A stretch of 64,000 bases of DNA from Rhynchopus sp. YZ270_cl-10 (GCA_964035575.1 OZ037840.1:682001-746000), one strand, 5' to 3'. Positions 31,484 to 43,598 are shown, numbered from the stretch's first letter. Notes: a model not told the origin generated them from the sequence alone. Made by a program: numbers and translations.

Positions 31484-33592
31484 ATGAGGTACCCCCACTG
31501 CATCGCCGATGCGTTGACCATGGGCGGGACACTTGGCAAGAAGGAGCGTCGAAAGCGGGCGCTGTTTTTGTCCATCAACGTGGCCACCTTCGTTTGCGGG
31601 CTGTTTTATTTTCTGTACAGTCTGAAGCTAGGGGTGTTGGAACCGGTGCTTGTTGCTGTGTACGTGTTGGTGCTGACAGCGTCGCTGATTGGGATCGTCA
31701 TTGTCCTCCTCCGTCAGCATCTGACGACTACGGTGGTGTGTGCTGTGGTTGCCTTCTACGTTCTCGGTCTTCTTTTGGGAGATCTGTACTTCCGTGCCTT
31801 CGGGCGTCTGATGTGGCCTATTCTGGTGCTAACAGTTGACTATCTCTTAGTTATGCAGGTACCTACGCGATACTCGGCGGGGCTAGTATGTCTGACGTGC
31901 TGTTGGTTGCTTCTCATGTTCCTGGAGGGAGAGTTCAGGTTTGGTTTGTTTGACCTTCCCGGGACGTCACCGCAAAGTGGTGAGCACGGAAGGAGGGAGT
32001 ACTACGAGAAGCAGCTCGACTGTGAAACCCTGCCATGTGCCGCAGGCCAGTCAGGCACCTTCGGTGTGGCGATCAGTGTGTTCATCATAGATTTTGTCGC
32101 AACGAGAGGGTTTGCACGTGATATTCTCAAGGAGCAGGCAACAATGCAGAGGACGATTAACGTAGTGCAGGAGATTGCGAGTCTGCTCGCCAAGTACGAT
32201 GTGGAGGGTGTGGCGGAGATGCTGAAGGTGCAAAGGGACGAGCTCCCAGAGGAGATGCACGCAACACTGCAGAGGATGGAGGAGAACCTGCGGAAGTACC
32301 GTCCCTACCTCCCCGCAGCGCTGTTTGAGGAGGAGGGTGGTGCGCCAAGCGCGTCTGTGCCGCCACCTGTGCTTGTGAACGACGTGGGCACGATTGTCTT
32401 TACAGACATCCGTTCGTCGACGTCGATCTGGGAGTGTGCGCCAGAAGGGATGCGTGCTGGGCTGAAGATCCACAATGCTGTGCTGCGTGAGGTGATGCAG
32501 GTGTTTGGTGGGTACGAAGTGAAGACAATCGGCGACGCCTTCATGGTTGCCTTCGCAACAACAGCTGACGGTGTGCACTTTGGCCTGAAGGTGCAGGAAC
32601 GTCTTCGTGAAGCAAACTGGCCTGCGTCGCTGCTTGAGGAGGCACCGATCTGTGCTGAACAGGGACCACTTTGGGGTGGACTGACTGTGCGCATTGGTGT
32701 GAACAGTGGTCCTGTGACTGTGGAGCAGTGCTCTCTGACGGGACGGACAGACTACTTCGGACACACTGTGAACGTTGCGTCACGCCTTGAGAGCACATGC
32801 ACGCCAGGAGCTGTGGCTGTGCCTTGTGACCTGTGGACTTCTGCCTGTGGGTCGTGCAGTGCTTTTGTTGGTGAAGCAGAGTCACTTAGCCTGAAGGGTG
32901 TGAGCGAGATGTTGTTTGTGCGCTGCGTGTGGCCTGTTTCCCTGGGCAAGCGGAAGAGGAACCCACTTCGTGAACTTGCGTATTCGGATAAGAAGTTTTT
33001 TGGTGCGAGGAGTCTTCGTCACTCTGCTGCCCCGAGTGCATCGTCACTTGGATCCGACACCTCGGTGCGCGGTGCTCCGACCCTGCGCTTCTTGGAGTCA
33101 GCAACCGTAGGCATCATCGCGCTGAATGTGGGAGAGGAGCGAGGCTCTGCACTGCCCCTTGCCACTGTGAGCTCAAGTCTTTCAACGCTGACAGTGGCGC
33201 TGGACCAGAGCGGCGGGATGCTGGTGACACTGCTTGGGAGCTCTGTCTGTGTCGGGTGGAACCTTGCCCGCTCTGCGCCGTCACACATGGAGAACGCAAT
33301 CCGGTTTGCACAACGCATCTTGGCGACAACAACTCTACGTGGGGCTGGGCTTGTGAGCGGCCCTGTGCAGCACGGGGATGTGGGTGCACGGCAGCAACGC
33401 TTTGTGACAGTCATGGGAAGGACTGTGCGTCGGAGCTGGGTGCTGTGCGAGGAGGCGATGGCAGGTGACGGGGGTGTGTGCCTGTTCGAGCCGCCTGAGG
33501 GGACTGTCCTGCCTTCTTCGCTTGACCATGTTCTTGTCGAGCAGCAGGGAGGCCCGTGTACAGTGTACAAGGTTAATTTGGTCGAGGACTAA
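31484..33592 (+). CDS. membrane adenylate cyclase, type A copy 2 (6-TM, C1 + C2)
   Basis: The product has 702 aa with the same plan and the same key positions as copy 1: Asp308, Lys347, Asp351, Asp423, Asn430 and Arg434. The TM region is strongly diverged (MGGTLGKKERRKRALFLSIN...), and so is the tail after the C1 domain. From the juxtamembrane helix through C1 (about 32110-32850) the DNA is nearly identical to copy 1, with only scattered changes (for example LVND for LEND). The degenerate C2 domain (about 545-670) reads SGPVQHGDVGARQQRFVTVM. The patchwork of identity suggests gene conversion of the catalytic core while the membrane region diversified. Confidence 0.88.
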   Translation: MRYPHCIADALTMGGTLGKKERRKRALFLSINVATFVCGLFYFLYSLKLGVLEPVLVAVYVLVLTASLIGIVIVLLRQHLTTTVVCAVVAFYVLGLLLGDLYFRAFGRLMWPILVLTVDYLLVMQVPTRYSAGLVCLTCCWLLLMFLEGEFRFGLFDLPGTSPQSGEHGRREYYEKQLDCETLPCAAGQSGTFGVAISVFIIDFVATRGFARDILKEQATMQRTINVVQEIASLLAKYDVEGVAEMLKVQRDELPEEMHATLQRMEENLRKYRPYLPAALFEEEGGAPSASVPPPVLVNDVGTIVFTDIRSSTSIWECAPEGMRAGLKIHNAVLREVMQVFGGYEVKTIGDAFMVAFATTADGVHFGLKVQERLREANWPASLLEEAPICAEQGPLWGGLTVRIGVNSGPVTVEQCSLTGRTDYFGHTVNVASRLESTCTPGAVAVPCDLWTSACGSCSAFVGEAESLSLKGVSEMLFVRCVWPVSLGKRKRNPLRELAYSDKKFFGARSLRHSAAPSASSLGSDTSVRGAPTLRFLESATVGIIALNVGEERGSALPLATVSSSLSTLTVALDQSGGMLVTLLGSSVCVGWNLARSAPSHMENAIRFAQRILATTTLRGAGLVSGPVQHGDVGARQQRFVTVMGRTVRRSWVLCEEAMAGDGGVCLFEPPEGTVLPSSLDHVLVEQQGGPCTVYKVNLVED

Positions 33593-34740
33593 CTGTAGGT
33601 TTCTCCTGCACACAATGCCAAGGTGTGCTCAGCATGTTGCTTCGGATCATCCCACTTCCCACCTTTCTTTTCCGTTCCCCCTTTCCCCCTTTCCCCTTCC
33701 CCCTTTTCTTTTCCTTTTCTGAGTTTTTGTGCTCGTGTACTTGCCGTAATAGGTGCAGTGATCACTATCTGTAAGGCTCTCTTGTGTCATACTTTTTATC
33801 ACTCCCCACCCCCCCACTCCCCACCCCCCCACTCCCATCCCCCCCACTTTCTTTCAGTGCGTGCTCCCTTTTTCATCATCCTCTTTTGACCACACACGAC
33901 TGCGTTTCTACTAGAGACGCAGATGTACTGTAGCTCAGATAGCTCTCTGTTCCAGATTGCACAGTGCCTCATAGCGCTCTCACAAGGGTGCTCTGCAAGA
34001 GCTGGCCCTACCTGGAGACATGTGGTAACGTAGCCAGGGCAATGTGGTGTGTTTACCGTGGTAAATACGCGTTGTGTCATGCCATTGTGCGAATGAACCG
34101 CGTTCGATTTTCTGTTTTTTTTTTTTCGGATGCGGGTTTAGCGGTGTTCTTCGTGTTCTGCGTCTGCCGTCCGGTGAGGCGTTTGCACTCTTCAACTTAC
34201 AATAGGGAACATTTTTAAGGTGACTAAGCACGAGAGGCTTAGGATCATCTTATAAACTTTTCTTTTTATTGATCCCTCCATATTATCAATTTATTGATTG
34301 CATCATATTATGGTGAAATACTTTTTTTTTTGCAGAAATTGAACGCAAACGAACCCCCCTTATGTGACTAAGCACTGCGGGGCTTAGGATTATCTTTTAC
34401 CAAAACTCTTTTTATTTTTCTTATTTGTCGGAAGCAAAAGAGAAAGAACAAAACAATGTGTTTTTCAACAGGGGCTATACCCCCTTTTTTTTTTTTAGGG
34501 GAAACGACAATGTGGATTATTAATCCGGATTGTCGTAATCCACATTTTTAGAGTCCACATTGTCGTTTCCCCCTTTTTTTAACTCAGCCTAAAAGGCGAT
34601 CCTGTGTTAATACAGAAAGTATCAGGGTGGAAGCGTACTACTAACAAACTCTCCCCCTTGTTGCGTTTCCCGTTTTTCCTGTGGGTGAAGATCGCTATGG
34701 ACACCTGTAGTATTTTTCTTCTTTTTTACCCCCCTCTCTC
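33593..34740. other. start of a 15 kb gene-poor repeat region
   Basis: 33660-33850 has CCCCCTTTCC and CCACCCCCCCACT runs. 34222-34265 and 34365-34405 are copies of the TGACTAAGC hairpin module. 34498-34577 is a short palindrome (GGGGAAACGACAATGTGGA and complement). No gene is supported. Confidence 0.5.
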
Positions 34741-35900
34741 GCATGTTTTTCTTGTCCTCAACCAAGCATGTCCTTAAATCGGGGAAAAATCAGGGATTTT
34801 CTGGTTTTCAAATCGCAAAATTTTCTTATAGAAAAAAAAATTTTCGCGCTGCGCGCGAAAATTTTTCACGCACAACTGGAGAAGATATTATTTTTGCTGT
34901 TGTAGGGCCGCAGTGCGGGTGGTCACATTTTTCTCTTCCCCCACCCCAGTGTCTTATCCAGGAATCCAGATTTCAAGGGGGTCAGCTTGTTTTGTTGCCC
35001 AATATTATTTCCAGCGCTGCTGACGAGGGAACATTGGGAACTGTGTATAAAATGGCGCCGCAGGCGAAAAAAAATTTGGAGCGGGGTGTAAAAATCTAGC
35101 TTTTTACGCCACAGAGACTCAACGAACCCTTTTTTGTGGAGCAAAAAAGGGAAAATGGCGCCGCAGGCAAAAAATTTTTAGGGTACAGCTTTCATGGTGC
35201 GGTCAGCAACCCAGTTCCCCAGAGAACTCCCGTGGTTCAACCATTTTGGGTGTTCCCATTTCAAAAAGACACTATCCATACGTGCCCCATATCCATACGA
35301 AAATTTTTTCACCTGCAAAAATAAAATTTTCTTATAAAATTTTCTTATAGAAAATCCCAAATCGCAAACCGGATTTAGAGGACAGCATGTCCTCAACCAG
35401 GGTATTAGGGTGGTTAAAAAAACTGGTTTTCGTTTATCGCACCGCAAAAGGTTTGTGTTTTTCACTGATGAATGTGAGTGATGTTAGTGGAAAAACAATA
35501 CGCTAAAGCGGGCACGCACCATCCGTCGTTTTCCATTTCTATTCGTCAATGCTTGATAACACAAAAAAAAAAAAACAGAGAAATCTGGAGGGGAAAAAAA
35601 AACCGACACTTTTCACCAGGCCTTTCTGTAAATGTCGTCCCCAGATTAGGGCGGACCCGATTTTTTTCCCCGCCTGGTAGAACCGTGGTTGAACCACGGG
35701 AGTGCCTTTGGGAAATGGCTGTTCCTTGATTTTTTTTTGCCTCGGCGCCATTTTTCATTTTTTGCTCCGTAAAAAAGGGTTCGTTTGAGTGGCTCTGTGG
35801 TGTAAAAAGCTAGATTTTTACACCGTACCCCAAAATGACCTTTGGATCTCCCCACTTGTACCAAATCAATTCAACACCCCCTTTTGCCTCTCCTTTGTTC
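34741..35900. repeat. cluster of GGCGCCGCAGGC-family repeats, including a truncated hAT-like copy
   Basis: 35040-35240 is a plus-strand copy of a dispersed repeat: GCGGAGCAAAAAAGG-like box, ATGGCGCCGCAGGC box, GTGTAAAAATCTAG, CAGCAACCCAGTTCCCC. 35396-35830 starts with CAGGGTATTAGGGTGG and matches the left two thirds of the hAT-like element at 43599-44286, with the same repeat in minus orientation, but no right end was found. 35440-35512 is the inverse complement of 22727-22795 (CACTAACATCACTCACATTC), another dispersed block. Confidence 0.6.
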
Positions 35901-35940
35901 AGCGAAAAATAATTTACCCCCACCCCCTCTTTTCTTAGGT

Positions 35941-36252
35941 ATACACCACGCTGGATGATAGGGTGATTTGGTAGATTTACATGATAGGTCACATGATAGA
36001 ATTTTATCATGTGAACCGGTAAATCTAACATGTGGGAAATCTAACATGTGAACTATCATGTGAAGTGGGAAAACTATCATGTAAACTATCATGTGAACCG
36101 GGAAATCTAACATGCGAACTATCATGTGAAGTCGGAAATCTAACAAGTAAAGTATCATGTGAGCCAGTGAATCCTATCATGTGAACCGGGGAATCCTAAC
36201 ATGTGCCCTATCATGTCACCCTATCATGTGACCCCTATCATCCAGCGTGGTG
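35941..36252. mobile_element. foldback element of CTATCATGTGAA units
   Basis: The inverted ends TACACCACGCTGGATGATAG and complement enclose repeated CTATCATGTGAAC and GGGAAATCTAACATG units. The right flank (CACTGCCATGAGAGGGCTTT) and a trace of the left flank match the repeat family seen uninterrupted at 4140 and 38100, so it was inserted into a copy of that repeat. A TA or GTA duplication is possible. Confidence 0.65.
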
Positions 36253-38370
36253 TACACTGCCATGAGAGGGCTTTGTACTTCAGGATACATTTTTCTTTTG
36301 CGTCGGCCAGCGCAGATTGGCTGCTTGGAACAATAGTTCAGGAGATTTTTTTTAACCTTCTTTTCGTTTAGAAAAGAAAGTATATGAAATAATTTACTTT
36401 CATTTTAAGATGACTAAGCACGAGAGGCTTAGGATCATCTTATAAAATTTTCCTTTTTTTTTTTTCCTGTCCTTCCAGTATTTCCTTTTTAGTTTGCTTT
36501 TTATTCTATTTTTCTTTCTTCTGTGTTTGCTTGGGTTTCCTATCTGATACACATACAGGATGTGCTGGTATTTGTTTGGATTGGTAGCACTTATTGCACG
36601 GAATACTTTACGTATATACGGCAGCCACCAATACCAAGACTCTTTAGGTTACTATGCCTCCTGGTGCACAGACAGGACATATCTTTGTAAGGACGAGAAG
36701 GAAACGGAAGAAAAAAAAAACTTTTTATTTTTTAGTTTTGTGTATTCCCTGACCAAAAAACTGAAGTAGAAGGTACCAAATGTTCACACGAACAGGTTTC
36801 ACGACATTCACCCACCATATAAAGGGAAATCACTGAAGATGTCCACCCTTTTGAATACTACTGTATGATTCTTAGGACTGAAACAGGGTTAATGTTAGAA
36901 ACCAATCTACTGAAGTTTCAATTTGTGCATGAAGCATTTATTTTTCTTTTTCTACGTTTTGCAAAACATTCCAAAAAAAAAAGCAAGGGTACATTTGTCG
37001 CACCCTCTTTGCTTTCTTTTCATTTCGGTTAAGAAAAGAAAGTATATGAAATTATTTCCTGTCCTTTACCTTCAGGGATTTATATACGATTTTTTTCCTT
37101 ACCAAAAGTGCAAAAAAAGTGAGGTTGCTATTCCTGAGGGGGCTGGAGGCACGGAGGGGCTTTTTTGAAGAAATGGACTTCAGATTGAAGTATCATCATT
37201 GTACTAGCCCAGGGGGCTTCACTGGCTAGGGCTCCAGCAGGTCCCACATGCACTATGCCTGACTCCAGCACGCAAGGTAGCATTCACAGCACCTTTCCCC
37301 CCTTCAGGAGGAGTGCACAAAAGGGCACCCGGATGCAATTTTTCACCCATATCAGGACTCATGACTCAAATTTTTTTTGCGAAGCGAAAAAAAAATAATA
37401 TAATATGGCGCCGCAGGCGAAAAAATATTGGGGTACGGTGTAAAAATCTAGCCTTTTACACCACAGAGTCACTCAACGAACCCTTTTTTGCGGAGCAAAA
37501 AAGGAAAAATGGCGCCGCAGGCAAAAAAAAATTTGGGTACAGCCTGTATGGTACGGGATTTCATGGTGCGGTCAGCAACCCAGTTCAAGGTTCCCCAAAA
37601 AATGCAAAAAACTTTTTTTCCAAATCTGCAAAAGTTTTTTTTTTTTTTTCAAAACTGAGGTTCAGCCTCAGTTCTACTATGGTATATAAATCTCTGTTTA
37701 CCTTCCACCCGTTTTGTTTATCGGTGAGACGTTTGCACTTTTCAACTTTTTTTAAACATGGGTGTGCGCGAGAGGCACAATCATCTTACAAGTCTTCTTT
37801 TGGTTGTCTTCAGAGTACCTTATTTCTTAGAAACTCCAGATCTCGAACGCGTATTCTTTCCCGTGTTTCGACACCCGGAAAAGTGATATCGTTTGGATCC
37901 AGATGGCTCTTGTGCAGTGCCACAGACTTCCTGTGCTGTTTGCAGCAAGAGAAAAATAGCCACAACTGGAACGTGTGGGAGGGGAAAATGTGATGTCAGC
38001 TTGAGGGGCGCCATTTATGTCAATATTTTTTTAATCAGATGTAAACCACGAAATGGACGTAGGACTGTATGGTTGGGGTCCACCCACGGTACACCCCGGT
38101 CTTGTACCAAGGTACACTGTCACAAGCGGGCGTATTCCAAGCCAAGTTTTTTTGTATGATACGATAAACAGTGTGGAAACAAAAAAAAAGTGCGTCAGGC
38201 CATTGGGGAAGGAACGGGTGTGGTGTGGGGTGTGATTTTTTTTTTCTCTTTTTTCTCTTGTGCTTTCATCCGGATGGCTGGCATCGTACGTGGGTCAGTC
38301 GGAGGTGCCTGCATCAACAGCTGCAGTTTTTCTTTTTCGGGGGGGTCCGGGCCCCGGATCACCCCCTCGT
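36253..38370. other. gene-poor repeat region
   Basis: 36411-36453 is a TGACTAAGC hairpin module. 37370-37610 is a GGCGCCGCAGGC-family copy. 38040-38145 is a copy of the TATGGTTGGGGTCCACCC...GTACACTGTCACAAG family. 38268-38325 is a copy of the CCGGATGGCTGGCATCGTAC module. A 69-codon frame at 36560 and an 81-codon frame at 36923 have no recognisable homology or codon signal and are not called. Confidence 0.5.
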
Positions 38371-38374
38371 TTTT

Positions 38375-41300
38375 AAAATTAGGGAGATAGTCAGACTTAC
38401 CCTACCCTATTTTGAAAAAGTTCAGACTTGCCCTATGAAAAAGTTCAGACTTGCCCGAAAATAAGTTCAGACTTGCCCTAAAAGTGTTTTTAGGGCAAGT
38501 CTGAACTTATTTTTAGGGCAAACACTTTTTTTAGGGCAAGTCTGAACTTTTTTGGGGCAAGTCTGAACTTATTTTAGGGCAAGTCTGAACTTATTTTTAG
38601 GGTAAGTTTGAACTTATTTTAGGCAACAAGTCAGGCCACTTTGGCTGGGTACCCAGGTACCCAGATACCCAGGTCCAGGTCCAGGAACAGGTACCCAGGA
38701 ACAGGAAAAAAGTCGTGAAAGAGCAACCACAGCTCCACATGACAAACACAAAAGTGTCCAGTCACGTGGGGCATTCATGCACTGAGGAGATAATGATCCA
38801 ACAATTTACAAGAAAGATTACTTAACCTACTGCTGGAAATTGCCAGGTCGTAGTAACACACAAAGTGTGCCTCCGTTCGGGAAGACCGGATATTCTAGAG
38901 ACCAAAAAGGCCTCAAGAATATCTTCCGGTAGTCAAGGTAGAACCGAGTGAACGGCCCAAGACCCCCGTGGAGAAGTTAAATGTTGTAATGCTATCAGGT
39001 AGAAACTGCGAACACTGTCTTACCCTCCTCAATGCATGGTGGTTGATGTCTTCCACAACAAATTTCCTGTACCCAGGTACCCAAATTCCCAGACCCACGC
39101 AGTGGCACATGACCGCCAAGTGTGAGTGACCCACACATGAGGGAATGCGACACTACGCAAAATTTACCACCAGACCCTGTCTTCGTGCACCTGAAGTACA
39201 ACGCCGCAGACAGGCCAAACATGCGTTGGACTCAGAGGAATGCCCGCTGTGCAGGTATCAAACATGAGAACCAACTCCCAGCAACAAGGGGCGCCTTTTG
39301 GCGGGCGTTGTTGAGGGTGTTTGGGGTGCAAAGTTTTCCACAATTTTGATGAGCGGGTACAGAAGTGTTATCTTGTTCTTTCATCTCTAGGAATGTAAAT
39401 GTCAATCGCGTTTAACTACCACTAGGGCTTGTTCAGTGAACCCACAAGGGGTCGAAGGGGGTTGGTTATCCCGTATCTATCAAAGGTTGTGTCGACCAGG
39501 CTAAACCACTATGTTACGCTGTACGTTGTTAAATCCGAAGAAATAACACTTTAGCAGCCGCAGGAAGTTTGCTAAAAAGAGTGCCTCACGCTACACAAAC
39601 CACCACCCGCGATTGACTTAGATGTTATAACAAAGAGAATTCAGAACAAAACAACACCCTGCCCCATACACACTAAATTGTCATGCTTCAAGAGCATGCC
39701 TGGGCCAAAATTACTGTGACAAAAAGGCAACAAGACCACCCACAAGGAGTGTGAATTGTGCACTGGTTTTCTGGGGGAACGCAATATTTTCTTGTGCCTC
39801 GTCCTCCGTAAGCAGAGGACAGACTTTCCGGAAGGTTTCCAAAGTCGAATTTCTTGCACTAGCTATGCTCCCTGGGTTAAATGGCTATAGCAGTGACTGA
39901 CAGAGTGTTCCCACCACCCTTTCCACCGCATATGCGCTCGTTCTGCACAGTTGGTTCTCGATGCTGCACTCGCGATACCTGTTTAAAAGTGAAGTTGTGA
40001 GTGGTGGGGAAATTAAAGAAGGTGAATTCTTAAAAAAATAAGTTGGCTTGAGGGTTTAAAATATTGTTCTGGAGACTTTTTGGAGGAAATACGAGTCGAC
40101 AGCTTTCAGGGCCGAGCAGCATAATATTATGCAATACATAATATACTTTGAAACGTCGTTGTGAAATATTCTACTACAAAAAACGGGGGGGGGGGGCATG
40201 TCCCCTTTTGTCGTCAGCCCAGAGTCAGTAGGCTCTGCCACACCTTGGGGCGAAGAAAGCGCAATTATTTTGTTGAATATTCACCAGAAAGTTACGTATT
40301 TACCCCCACGGTACATACCTTGTCTTGCCTTCGCTGCTGTCAAGGTGCCTTCGTTCTGGGTACCCAGTACCCAGTACCCAGTACCCAGTACCCAGTACCC
40401 AGTACCCAGTACCCAGTACCCAGTACCCAGTACCCAGTACCCAGTACCCAGTACCCAGTACCCAGTACCCAGTACCCAGTACCCAGTACCCAGTACCCAG
40501 TACCCAGTACCCAGTACCCAGTACCCAGTACCCAGTACCCAGTACCCAGTACCCAGTACCCAGTACCCAGTACCCAGTACCCAGTACCCAGTACCCAGTA
40601 CCCAGTACCCAGTTACCCAGTACCCAGTACCCAGTACCCAGTACCCAGTACCCAGTACCCAGTACCCAGTACCCAGTACCCAGTACCCAGTACCCAGTAC
40701 CCAGTACCCAGTACCCAGTACCCAGTACCCAGTACCCAGTACCCAGTACCCAGTACCCAGTACCCAGTACCCAGTACCCAGTACCCAGTACCCAGTACCC
40801 AGTACCCAGTACCCAGTACCCAGTACCCAGTACCCAGTACCCAGTACCCAGTACCCAGTACCCAGTACCCAGTACCCAGTACCCAGTACCCAGTACCCAG
40901 TACCCAGTACCCAGTACCCAGTACCCAGTACCCAGTACCCAGTACCCAGTACCCAGTACCCAGTACCCAGTACCCAGTACCCAGTACCCAGTACCCAGTA
41001 CCCAGTACCCAGTACCCAGTACCCAGTACCCAGTACCCAGTACCCAGTACCCAGTACCCAGTACCCAGTACCCAGTACCCAGTACCCAGTACCCAGTACC
41101 CAGTACCCAGTACCCAGTACCCAGTACCCAGTACCCAGTACCCAGTACCCAGTACCCAGTACCCAGTACCCAGTACCCAGTACCCAGTACCCAGTACCCA
41201 GTACCCAGTACCCAGTACCCAGTACCCAGTACCCAGTACCCAGTACCCAGTACCCAGTACCCAGTACCCAGTACCCAGTACCCAGTACCCAGTACCCAGT

Positions 41301-42747
41301 ACCCAGTACCCAGTACCCAGTACCCAGTACCCAGTACCCAGTACCCAGTACCCAGTACCCAGTACCCAGTACCCAGTACCCAGTACCCAGTACCCAGTAC
41401 CCAGTACCCAGTACCCAGTACCCAGTACCCAGTACCCAGTACCCAGTACCCAGTACCCAGTACCCAGTACCCAGTACCCAGTACCCAGTACCCAGTACCC
41501 AGTACCCAGTACCCAGTACCCAGTACCCAGTACCCAGTACCCAGTACCCAGTACCCAGTACCCAGTACCCAGTACCCAGTACCCAGTACCCAGTACCCAG
41601 TACCCAGTACCCAGTACCCAGTACCCAGTACCCAGTACCCAGTACCCAGTACCCAGTACCCAGTACCCAGTACCCAGTACCCAGTACCCAGTACCCAGTA
41701 CCCAGTACCCAGTACCCAGTACCCAGTACCCAGTACCCAGTACCCAGTACCCAGTACCCAGTACCCAGTACCCAGTACCCAGTACCCAGTACCCAGTACC
41801 CAGTACCCAGTACCCAGTACCCAGTACCCAGTACCCAGTACCCAGTACCCAGTACCCAGTACCCAGTACCCAGTACCCAGTACCCAGTACCCAGTACCCA
41901 GTACCCAGTACCCAGTACCCAGTACCCAGTACCCAGTACCCAGTACCCAGTACCCAGTACCCAGTACCCAGTACCCAGTACCCAGTACCCAGTACCCAGT
42001 ACCCAGTACCCAGTACCCAGTACCCAGTACCCAGTACCCAGTACCCAGTACCCAGTACCCAGTACCCAGTACCCAGTACCCAGTACCCAGTACCCAGTAC
42101 CCAGTACCCAGTACCCAGTACCCAGTACCCAGTACCCAGTACCCAGTACCCAGTACCCAGTACCCAGTACCCAGTACCCAGTACCCAGTACCCAGTACCC
42201 AGTACCCAGTACCCAGTACCCAGTACCCAGTACCCAGTACCCAGTACCCAGTACCCAGTACCCAGTACCCAGTACCCAGTACCCAGTACCCAGTACCCAG
42301 TACCCAGTACCCAGTACCCAGTACCCAGTACCCAGTACCCAGTACCCAGTACCCAGTACCCAGTACCCAGTACCCAGTACCCAGTACCCAGTACCCAGTA
42401 CCCAGTGCCCAGTACCCAGTACCCAGTACCCAGTACCCAAAAATAATTTAGGTGCCCTAAACAGAAACGCAAAAACGACGACCGCCGGCGGGCTCTGTGA
42501 CCCAAGAGCCCCCAACTTGCCCTAAAAATAAGTTCAGGGTTGCCCTAAAAATAAGTTCAGACTTGCCCCAAAAAAGTTCAGACTTGCCCTAAAAAAAGTG
42601 TTTGCCCTAAAAATAAGTTCAGACTTGCCCGAAATAAGTTCAGACTTGCCCTAAAAACACTTTTAGGGCAAGTCTGAACTTATTTTCGGGCAAGTCTGAA
42701 CTTTTTCAAAATAGGGTAGGGTAAATCTGACTATTCCCCTTAAAATT
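38375..42747. mobile_element. 4.4 kb composite foldback element enclosing a 2.08 kb satellite
   Basis: The left arm (about 38375-38640) and right arm (about 42515-42747) are inverted copies, with outer phrase AATAGTCAGA(C/T)TTACCC, then ACCCTATTTTGAAAAAGTTC, then repeats of GTTCAGACTTGCCCTAAAA. Each arm also folds on itself. The interior has about 1.7 kb of unique-looking DNA without a supported gene, scattered TACCCAGG motifs (38645-38700, 39068-39080), a block (39050-39345) shared with 51205-51530, and the (TACCCAG)n array. No target duplication could be fixed. Confidence 0.65.
40361..42438. repeat. (TACCCAG)n satellite, about 297 copies
   Basis: A 2078-bp array of a 7-bp unit with only two irregularities visible: an extra T at about 40614 and an A-to-G change at about 42407. 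The complementary unit, CTGGGTA, is the one that forms the array at 63651-64000, so the window holds the same satellite in both orientations. Written from another base the unit is GTACCCA. Confidence 0.97.
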
Positions 42748-42776
42748 ATTTTTTTTTCAGGTGATTTGGAACCCCA

Positions 42777-43435
42777 CACCATGGACTCGTAATGACATTA
42801 CGTGACGAGGGACGAGGGAAATTACGTGGGAAATTACGCGCGCAATGACGTCGTCACGACGCGGGCACCCCCTCGTAATGACGACGTCATGACGTGGGGT
42901 TTCCCTCGTCACGACGACGGCATTACGACGTCATGACGAGGGGGTGCCCTCGTAATTACGAGGGGTGCTCCCGTGGTAATTGTCTGGCTATTGCCTCCCA
43001 GGGAAAGGGACTCTCGAAATTTTTTTTTGGCCCCTATATAGGGCTAATTTCGACGATTTGAGGCCATTAAAAGCAAAATTTGGCACTTTCAAGCATCTGT
43101 GGGGGTCTAATGACCGTATTTTGGCTGAAATTTGACTCGACAATTTTTTTCACCATTTGGTCAATCTGAGGTTTTCTTTGGATTTTTTGGGCCACTTTAT
43201 GACCTACCACGCCCGATTTTTGAAAAAAAAAAATTTTTTTTTATTGGTCAAAAATCGCCTTGTCGTGGGTGCCCACGTCATGACGACGTCGTGACGTGGT
43301 AATTACGAGGGGGTGCCCTCGTAATTACCTCGTCATGACGAGGGCACCCCCTCGTAATTACGAGGGGGTGCCCTCGTCAAGGCACTCGTAATTACCTCGT
43401 CATGACGCGCGTAATGTCATTACGAGTCCATGGTG
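42777..43435. mobile_element. 659-bp foldback element of GACGTC/TCATGACG repeats
   Basis: The ends CACCATGGACTCGTAATGAC and complement enclose palindromic repeats (GTCATGACGACGTC, CTCGTAATTACGAGG) around a T/A-rich centre. The flanks GGTGATTTGGAACCCC and CAATCACCCCCGCGAGAGCC together resemble the continuous sequence at 45157-45190 (GGTGATTTAAAACCCGATCA, CGGCGAGAGCC), an approximate empty site. Confidence 0.65.
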
Positions 43436-43598
43436 CAATCACCCCCGCGAGAGCCATGTGTGCATGCACATGAGACGTATTCATCTGTCAACCTTACTTT
43501 CTTTCTTTTACATCCTTGTTTACACAGCTGCCGTTTTTCTCTTTTTTCTTACCTGTTTTACTTTATTTTTTGCACTCCTTTTTGCTCACATTTCAACC

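Noticed and set aside
29137-33613. Long minus-strand frames opposite the cyclase genes (for example 237 codons at 29582-30295)
   Set aside because: Shadows of GC-rich coding sequence; Arg/His/Leu-rich, no domain, and they change with the coding strand.
33925-33990. Possible tRNA around TGTAGCTCAGATAGCTC
   Set aside because: No acceptor-stem pairing, anticodon arm or TTC-box in place; only a chance A-box-like phrase.
34753-35396. Possible transposon bounded by two TGTCCTCAACC phrases
   Set aside because: Inverted ends are only weakly similar, and the right phrase abuts another element's terminus; the evidence is too thin to call.
36560-37168. Two frames of 69 and 81 codons
   Set aside because: AT-rich, with no conserved motif and no splice or family support; not better than chance in a gene-poor region.
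40161-42525. Open frames of 600-775 codons on both strands (YPVPSTQ- and GYWVLGT-type repeats)
   Set aside because: They are translations of the (TACCCAG)n satellite; a 7-bp unit without stop codons is open in all frames for its whole length.
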